Of a stretch of 64,000 nucleotides of DNA, positions 60,348 to 64,000 are shown piece after piece. A program made the position numbers and the translations under genes. The notes below the pieces were generated by a model. The model was not told the DNA's origin. It saw only the letters and a program-made list of their open reading frames with translations, and did no database searches. Numbering within the stretch: position 1 is the stretch's first letter; each line of letters opens with the position of its first letter. The stretch is taken from contig NZ_JAEKFI010000004.1 of NCBI RefSeq assembly GCF_016650635.1, positions 1,968,501 to 2,032,500 of the forward strand, read 5' to 3'. The stretch is from Pseudomonas sp. TH43. GTDB taxonomy: Bacteria > Pseudomonadota > Gammaproteobacteria > Pseudomonadales > Pseudomonadaceae.

Positions 60348-61017
60348 CGACGCGCAGCCAGCGCTCCAGCAGCTTGAAGCCGCGTACCAGCACGTAAGCC
60401 ATCAGCAGATAGAAAACACCCGCAGCGAAGAAGATTTCCACCGGCAGATAGGTGCGCGCAATGATCGTGCGCGCCATGCCGGTCAGTTCCAGCAAGGTCA
60501 CGGTGCTGGCTAGCGCACTGGCCTTGAGCATCAGGATCACTTCGTTGCTGTAGGCCGGCAGGCCGATGCGCGCGGCACGCGGCAGGATGATGTAGAACAT
60601 CGCTTTCGGCTTGGACATGCCCAAGGCTCGCGCCGCTTCAATTTCGCCCGGTGGAATCGCCTGAATCGCACCGCGCAGAATTTCGGCGATGTACGCCGCC
60701 GTGTGCAGGGTCATGGTTACGGTGGCGCACCAGAACGGATCGCGCAGGTACGGCCACAACGCGCTTTCACGCACCGCGTCGAACTGCGCCAGGCCGTAAT
60801 AAACCAGGAACAGTTGAACCAGCAACGGCGTGCCACGGAAAAAGAATATGTAGGCGTAAGGCAGCGAGCGCACGTACCACAGCTTCGACGAGCGGGCGAT
60901 GCCCAGCGGAATTGCCAGTAGCAGACCGGCAATCACGGCGATGGCGACCAATTCGAGGGTCAGGGTCGCGCCCTGCGCCAGTTTCGGCAGCCACTTGATG
61001 ATGACTTCCCAGTTCAT
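60328..61017 (-). CDS. hisM: Amino acid ABC transporter permease, HisM type
   Basis: 229 residues with about five transmembrane segments, the first near 21-40. The GEIEAARALGMSKPKAMFYIILP segment is the EAA loop that contacts the ATPase. Partner of HisQ; for basic amino acids by family. Overlaps hisQ by 1 nt (TAATG). Confidence 0.9.
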   Translation of the reverse strand: MNWEVIIKWLPKLAQGATLTLELVAIAVIAGLLLAIPLGIARSSKLWYVRSLPYAYIFFFRGTPLLVQLFLVYYGLAQFDAVRESALWPYLRDPFWCATVTMTLHTAAYIAEILRGAIQAIPPGEIEAARALGMSKPKAMFYIILPRAARIGLPAYSNEVILMLKASALASTVTLLELTGMARTIIARTYLPVEIFFAAGVFYLLMAYVLVRGFKLLERWLRVDACQGR

Positions 61018-61709
61018 TAAGCGCTCCTCGCAAAGCCGCGAGCGGCGCGTTTTTCCAGGAAGTGCATGCCGGTCATCGCCAGCACGGTCAGGCCCAGGTA
61101 CATGATCGCGGCGACCATATAGAAGGTGAACGGTTGTTTCGACACGGTCACGCCGATTTGCGCGTGACGCATGATTTCTTCAAGGCCAATCACCGAGACC
61201 AGTGCGGTGTCCTTCATCAAGATCATGAACAGATTGCCCAGGCCGGGCAGGGCGATGCGCCACATCTGCGGCATGATCAGCCGGGTGAAGATCCGCCATT
61301 TCGACAGGCCCAGGGCCTGACCGGCCTCACGGTGGCCTTTGGGAATGGCGAGGATCGCACCACGGAACACTTCCGTGGCGTAGGCGCCGAAGCACAGGCC
61401 CAGTGCAATTACACCGGCAGCAAAGGCGTTGAGTTGCAGGTCGGGGTTGCCGAAGAACTCACCGAGGGCGCGCATCAGGTTGACCGTACCGAAGTAGATC
61501 AACAGCACCCAGAGCAATTCCGGGACGCCGCGCACCAATGTGGAATAAGTGCCGCCAAGCCATTGCAGCGGCTTGTACGGGGAAGTCTTGGCCAAGGCGC
61601 CGAGCAGACCGAGCACCAATCCCAGGCACAGGGCCGTGAGGGCCAGTTGGACGGTCATCAGCGCGCCGGCAGCGAGGGCCGGGCCGAATCCGTAGAGGTC
61701 GATAATCAT
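61017..61709 (-). CDS. hisQ: Amino acid ABC transporter permease, HisQ type
   Basis: 230 residues. EAA loop GHREAGQALGLSKWRIFTRLIMP and conserved LIRGVPELL-like segment LVRGVPELLWVLLIYFG. ATG 61709 is chosen from the alignment-like start MIIDLYGFGPALAAGA; 17 upstream residues are rejected. A 78-nt gap with a hairpin separates it from hisJ. Confidence 0.9.
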   Translation of the reverse strand: MIIDLYGFGPALAAGALMTVQLALTALCLGLVLGLLGALAKTSPYKPLQWLGGTYSTLVRGVPELLWVLLIYFGTVNLMRALGEFFGNPDLQLNAFAAGVIALGLCFGAYATEVFRGAILAIPKGHREAGQALGLSKWRIFTRLIMPQMWRIALPGLGNLFMILMKDTALVSVIGLEEIMRHAQIGVTVSKQPFTFYMVAAIMYLGLTVLAMTGMHFLEKRAARGFARSA

Positions 61710-61748
61710 GGAGTTCTGTTCAAATTGCGGCAGGCAAAGTCGGGAGCC

Positions 61749-61770
61749 GGCGCCGCTCAATCACGGCGCC
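61749..61770 (-). promoter_or_regulatory. Hairpin between hisJ and hisQ
   Basis: GGCGCCG (61749-61755) and CGGCGCC (61764-61770) form a perfect stem. Such hairpins after binding-protein genes usually stabilise the upstream mRNA so the binding protein exceeds the permeases. Confidence 0.5.
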
Positions 61771-61787
61771 AGTCCCACAGGTCAGGA

Positions 61788-62537
61788 TCAGTAGATGCTG
61801 AACGGGAAGTACTTGTCGTTGATCTTCTTGTAGGTACCGTCAGCGACGATTTCCTTCAGGGCGGCGTTCAGCTTCTCACGCAGTGGGTCGCCTTTACGCA
61901 CAGCGATGCCGATCTTGTCGCTTTCTACAACCGGGTCGCCTTTGAACTCGTAGTTCTTGCCCGCGTCGCTTTTCAGCCAGTCATAGTTGGCGTACTTGTC
62001 GGCGAGGATCGCGTCGACACGACCGGAAGTCAGGTCGAGGTAGGCGTTTTCCTGGGTGTCGTAGAGGCTGACTTTGATGTCATCGGCGTAGGTGTCTTCC
62101 AGCCAGGTACCGGCCAGGGTCGCACGCTGAGTACCGATGGTCTTGCCCTTGAGCGAGTCCTTGTCGGTTTTGAAGTCGACATTCTTCGGTGCGATGAATT
62201 GCAGCTTGTTCGAGTAGTACGGGTCGGTGAAGTCCACCGCGCCTTTGCGCTCGTCGGTGATCGACAGCGAGGAGATCAGGAAGTCGAATTTCTTCGCGTT
62301 CAGGGCCGGAATGATGCCGTCCCAGTCGGATGTGACCACGGTGCACTCGACTTTCATCTTCGCGCAGAGGGCGTCGCCGATGTCTTTGTCGAAGCCGACC
62401 ACGTTGCCGCTGGCGTCTTTGTTGTTGAACGGCGGGTAAGCCGCTTCGATGCCCATCTTCAGGGTCTCGGCCATGGCACCGGCGCTGAACGCGAGGGTGA
62501 CGGCGGCGGCCAGGAAGACCTTTTTAAAATTCTGCAT
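61788..62537 (-). CDS. hisJ: Amino acid ABC transporter substrate-binding protein, HisJ/ArgT type
   Basis: 249 residues with signal peptide 1-23 (AGAMA|ETLKMG). The mature segment MGIEAAYPPFNNKDASGNVVG and the ISSLSITDERKGAVDFTDPYY block mark basic amino acid (His/Lys/Arg/Orn) binders. The precise ligand is inferred from family only. Confidence 0.9.
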   Translation of the reverse strand: MQNFKKVFLAAAVTLAFSAGAMAETLKMGIEAAYPPFNNKDASGNVVGFDKDIGDALCAKMKVECTVVTSDWDGIIPALNAKKFDFLISSLSITDERKGAVDFTDPYYSNKLQFIAPKNVDFKTDKDSLKGKTIGTQRATLAGTWLEDTYADDIKVSLYDTQENAYLDLTSGRVDAILADKYANYDWLKSDAGKNYEFKGDPVVESDKIGIAVRKGDPLREKLNAALKEIVADGTYKKINDKYFPFSIY

Positions 62538-62550
62538 GCATGTTGCTCCG

Positions 62551-63324
62551 TTAGCGGTTGCTGGACATGAATTGTTTGCAGCGCGCCGAAAGCGGGTTCT
62601 CGAACACCTGCTGAGGCGATCCTTGCTCTTCTATAAGGCCCTGATGAAGGAACACCACTTCGCTGGAGACCTGACGGGCGAAACCCATTTCGTGGGTCAC
62701 GAGCAGCATGGTGCGGCCTTCTTCGGCCAGTGCGCGGATGACACTAAGTACTTCCTGAACCATTTCCGGGTCAAGCGCGGAGGTGGGCTCGTCGAACAGA
62801 ATCACCTTCGGTTGCATCGCCAGCGTGCGGGCAATCGCCGCGCGCTGTTGCTGACCACCGGACAATTGCGCCGGGTACGCGTGGCGCTTGTCAGCGATGC
62901 CGACCTTGGCCAGCAGCGCCTCGGCGACTTCGATGGCCTCGGCTTTGCTCTGACCTAGTACGCGACGCGGCGCCTCGATGATGTTGTCGAGGATGCTCAT
63001 GTGCGGCCACAGATTAAAGTTTTGAAACACAAAACCAATCTCGGAGCGCATGCGATTGATCTGTTTGCCGTCGGCGGCAACCAGTTCGCCATTCTTGGCG
63101 GGCTTGAGCTTGAGTTCTTCACCGGCCACCAGAATCTGGCCCTGGTGCGGGTTTTCCAGCAGGTTGATGCAACGCAGGAACGTGGACTTGCCGGAACCGG
63201 AGGAACCGAGGATCGAGATCACATCGCCGTCGCGGGCGGTCAGCGAGATGCCTTTGAGCACCTCAAGCTTCCCGTAGCGTTTGTGCAAGTTGCGGATTTC
63301 AAGCGCGGGCGTGGCCTCAGCCAT
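62551..63324 (-). CDS. hisP: Amino acid ABC transporter ATP-binding protein, HisP type
   Basis: 257 residues. Walker A GSSGSGKS, then Q-loop FVFQNFNLWPH, signature LSGGQQQR and Walker B VILFDEPTSALDP, all in the HisP arrangement. First gene of the operon hisP-hisJ-hisQ-hisM-methyltransferase. Confidence 0.92.
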   Translation of the reverse strand: MAEATPALEIRNLHKRYGKLEVLKGISLTARDGDVISILGSSGSGKSTFLRCINLLENPHQGQILVAGEELKLKPAKNGELVAADGKQINRMRSEIGFVFQNFNLWPHMSILDNIIEAPRRVLGQSKAEAIEVAEALLAKVGIADKRHAYPAQLSGGQQQRAAIARTLAMQPKVILFDEPTSALDPEMVQEVLSVIRALAEEGRTMLLVTHEMGFARQVSSEVVFLHQGLIEEQGSPQQVFENPLSARCKQFMSSNR

Positions 63325-63877
63325 GTGCGTTCCTCATATATGTTGCGCTCCAGCTGTTGGATGGCCGTCCTGGCGAGGCGGCCAAGCTAGCATAGCGTTT
63401 CAATGGCAGCCAACAGCGCTGCGAGCGGTTAACGGGTGGCGTGTGGCAGGTTGTCGCATCGGCACAGCAGACTGTCGCCCCATCAACAACCGAACGGGTG
63501 TTTGATCGTGCAAACCCGTGGGTGTCGCGTAAAAAAAGGCGCGATGTTGCCAGCTTTGGCGGGGTGTTGGAAGCGCTATCCGGCCGAACTTACAGGAATC
63601 GCCCTTTTATTGTGCATCCCACACTTTTTCAGTGTGTTTCTGGTGCGCGGATTCGTCTTGAAAGTGAGTCGCAGGGTAACGCTCTGGCGAATTGCCATTA
63701 ATCTCAAAGACTTGCGATGACCGTCCGGTCGCGCGCAAAGCCGCGCTCCAGAAGACTTTGAAACATTTTGGCGCATTTATTGCGTGCAGAATAAGGAACG
63801 CCCCGTTGGATTCTTTTTACGAGAAAGAAATGCCAGACGGGCCGGACGCAATCGCTTTCCTCGCAAAGGTAGTTTCG
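63325..63877. other. 553-bp divergent control region (hisP / gabP-like)
   Basis: Should hold the promoters of the transporter operon and of the permease. ORFs near 63436-63720 lack ribosome binding sites and family resemblance. AAAGGTAGTTTCG before 63878 is the permease ribosome binding site. No operator is recognised. Confidence 0.4.
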
Positions 63878-64000
63878 ATGAGCAGTACCCCAAGCTCCAA
63901 TGGCCTCGAACAGGGGCTCAAACCGCGTCATGTGACCATGTTGTCGATCGCCGGTGTGATCGGCGCCGGTCTGTTCGTTGGCTCCGGCCACGCCATCGCT
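63878..64000 (+). CDS. gabP: Amino acid permease, GabP-like (3' end outside window)
   Basis: Only the first 41 residues are visible. SSNGLEQGLKPRHVTMLSIA followed by GVIGAGLFVGSGHAIA is the start of the first transmembrane segment of APC-family amino acid/GABA permeases and matches GabP well. The rest lies outside the window, so substrate is not established. Confidence 0.75.
   Translation, partial: MSSTPSSNGLEQGLKPRHVTMLSIAGVIGAGLFVGSGHAIA

Noticed and set aside
63436..63720. Small plus-strand ORFs between hisP and the permease
   Set aside because: Overlapping frames with no ribosome binding site or motif; treated as intergenic.

Overview
The window reads as a piece of a Pseudomonas chromosome, most likely from the P. 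fluorescens group. The evidence is the GC-rich coding style, the many REP elements with the core GCGAGCAGGCTCGCTCCCAC, and Pseudomonas-type orthologues of tex, ompR/envZ, rimBK, hslR, hslO, pckA, gshA, aguBA and an OprD porin. Almost all of it is ordinary core genome. Accessory pieces are a lipase-like locus (19.4-22.4 kb), one IS110-family insertion (42.8-44.0 kb) and a toxin/antitoxin-rich segment (55-58.6 kb) next to a tRNA-Thr gene.

Layout. 0-6 kb: sulfur acquisition, with an FMN-dependent monooxygenase, an aldo/keto reductase and the tauABCD taurine operon. 6-11 kb: gshA, a PaaI-type thioesterase and tex. 11-19 kb: ompR-envZ, rimB-rimK, hslR, a PAP2 phosphatase, hslO and pckA. 19.4-22.4 kb: a ParE-type toxin with an unusual antitoxin, then a predicted Ser/Asp/His hydrolase bracketed by two paralogous small proteins. 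22.7-27.4 kb: a small exported protein, a RecQ-type helicase without an HRDC domain, a 3-hydroxyacyl-CoA dehydrogenase and a hotdog thioesterase. 27.4-33 kb: a glycine-zipper protein, an FdhF/YdeP-type molybdoenzyme with FdhD and a LysR regulator, and a BON-LysM protein. 33-39.8 kb: yrfG, nudE, cysQ, a YiiD-type thioesterase, a DctB/DctD-type two-component pair and rmlC. 39.9-46.7 kb: a kinase/PLP-enzyme fusion, the IS110 element and aguB-aguA. 46.9-54.8 kb: a TonB receptor with a Fur-box-like site, a DsbA-like protein, an OprD porin with an attenuator-like leader, a 2OG-Fe dioxygenase with a folded ribosome binding site, a GNAT, azlCD and a LysR regulator. 55-58.7 kb: an orphan nuclease-toxin module, an Xre-RES pair, a DUF3077-like protein, a HigB/HigA-type pair and tRNA-Thr(TGT). 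59-64 kb: a methyltransferase at the end of a HisJQMP-type amino acid ABC operon, and the start of a GabP-like permease.

How the parts work together. tauABCD, the flavin monooxygenase and cysQ fit sulfur scavenging and recycling. aguBA converts agmatine to putrescine. ompR/envZ, tex, rimBK, hslR and hslO are stress and translation functions. Nearly every convergent gene pair is separated by a hairpin-forming repeat (REP, or one of three other families) or by a terminator; azlD/LysR is the exception, since the genes overlap.

The most interesting signals are: (1) the IS110 element sits inside a REP, and its upstream non-coding segment carries both halves of that REP target inside a stem-loop, as expected for a bridge RNA; (2) two loci of small helical-protein genes are preceded by similar structured leaders about 240-300 nt long; (3) a promoter, an Hfq/Crc-type A-rich motif, a 12-codon ORF and a terminator lie in front of the OprD porin; (4) the ribosome binding site of the 2OG dioxygenase can be sequestered by a perfect 9-bp pairing.
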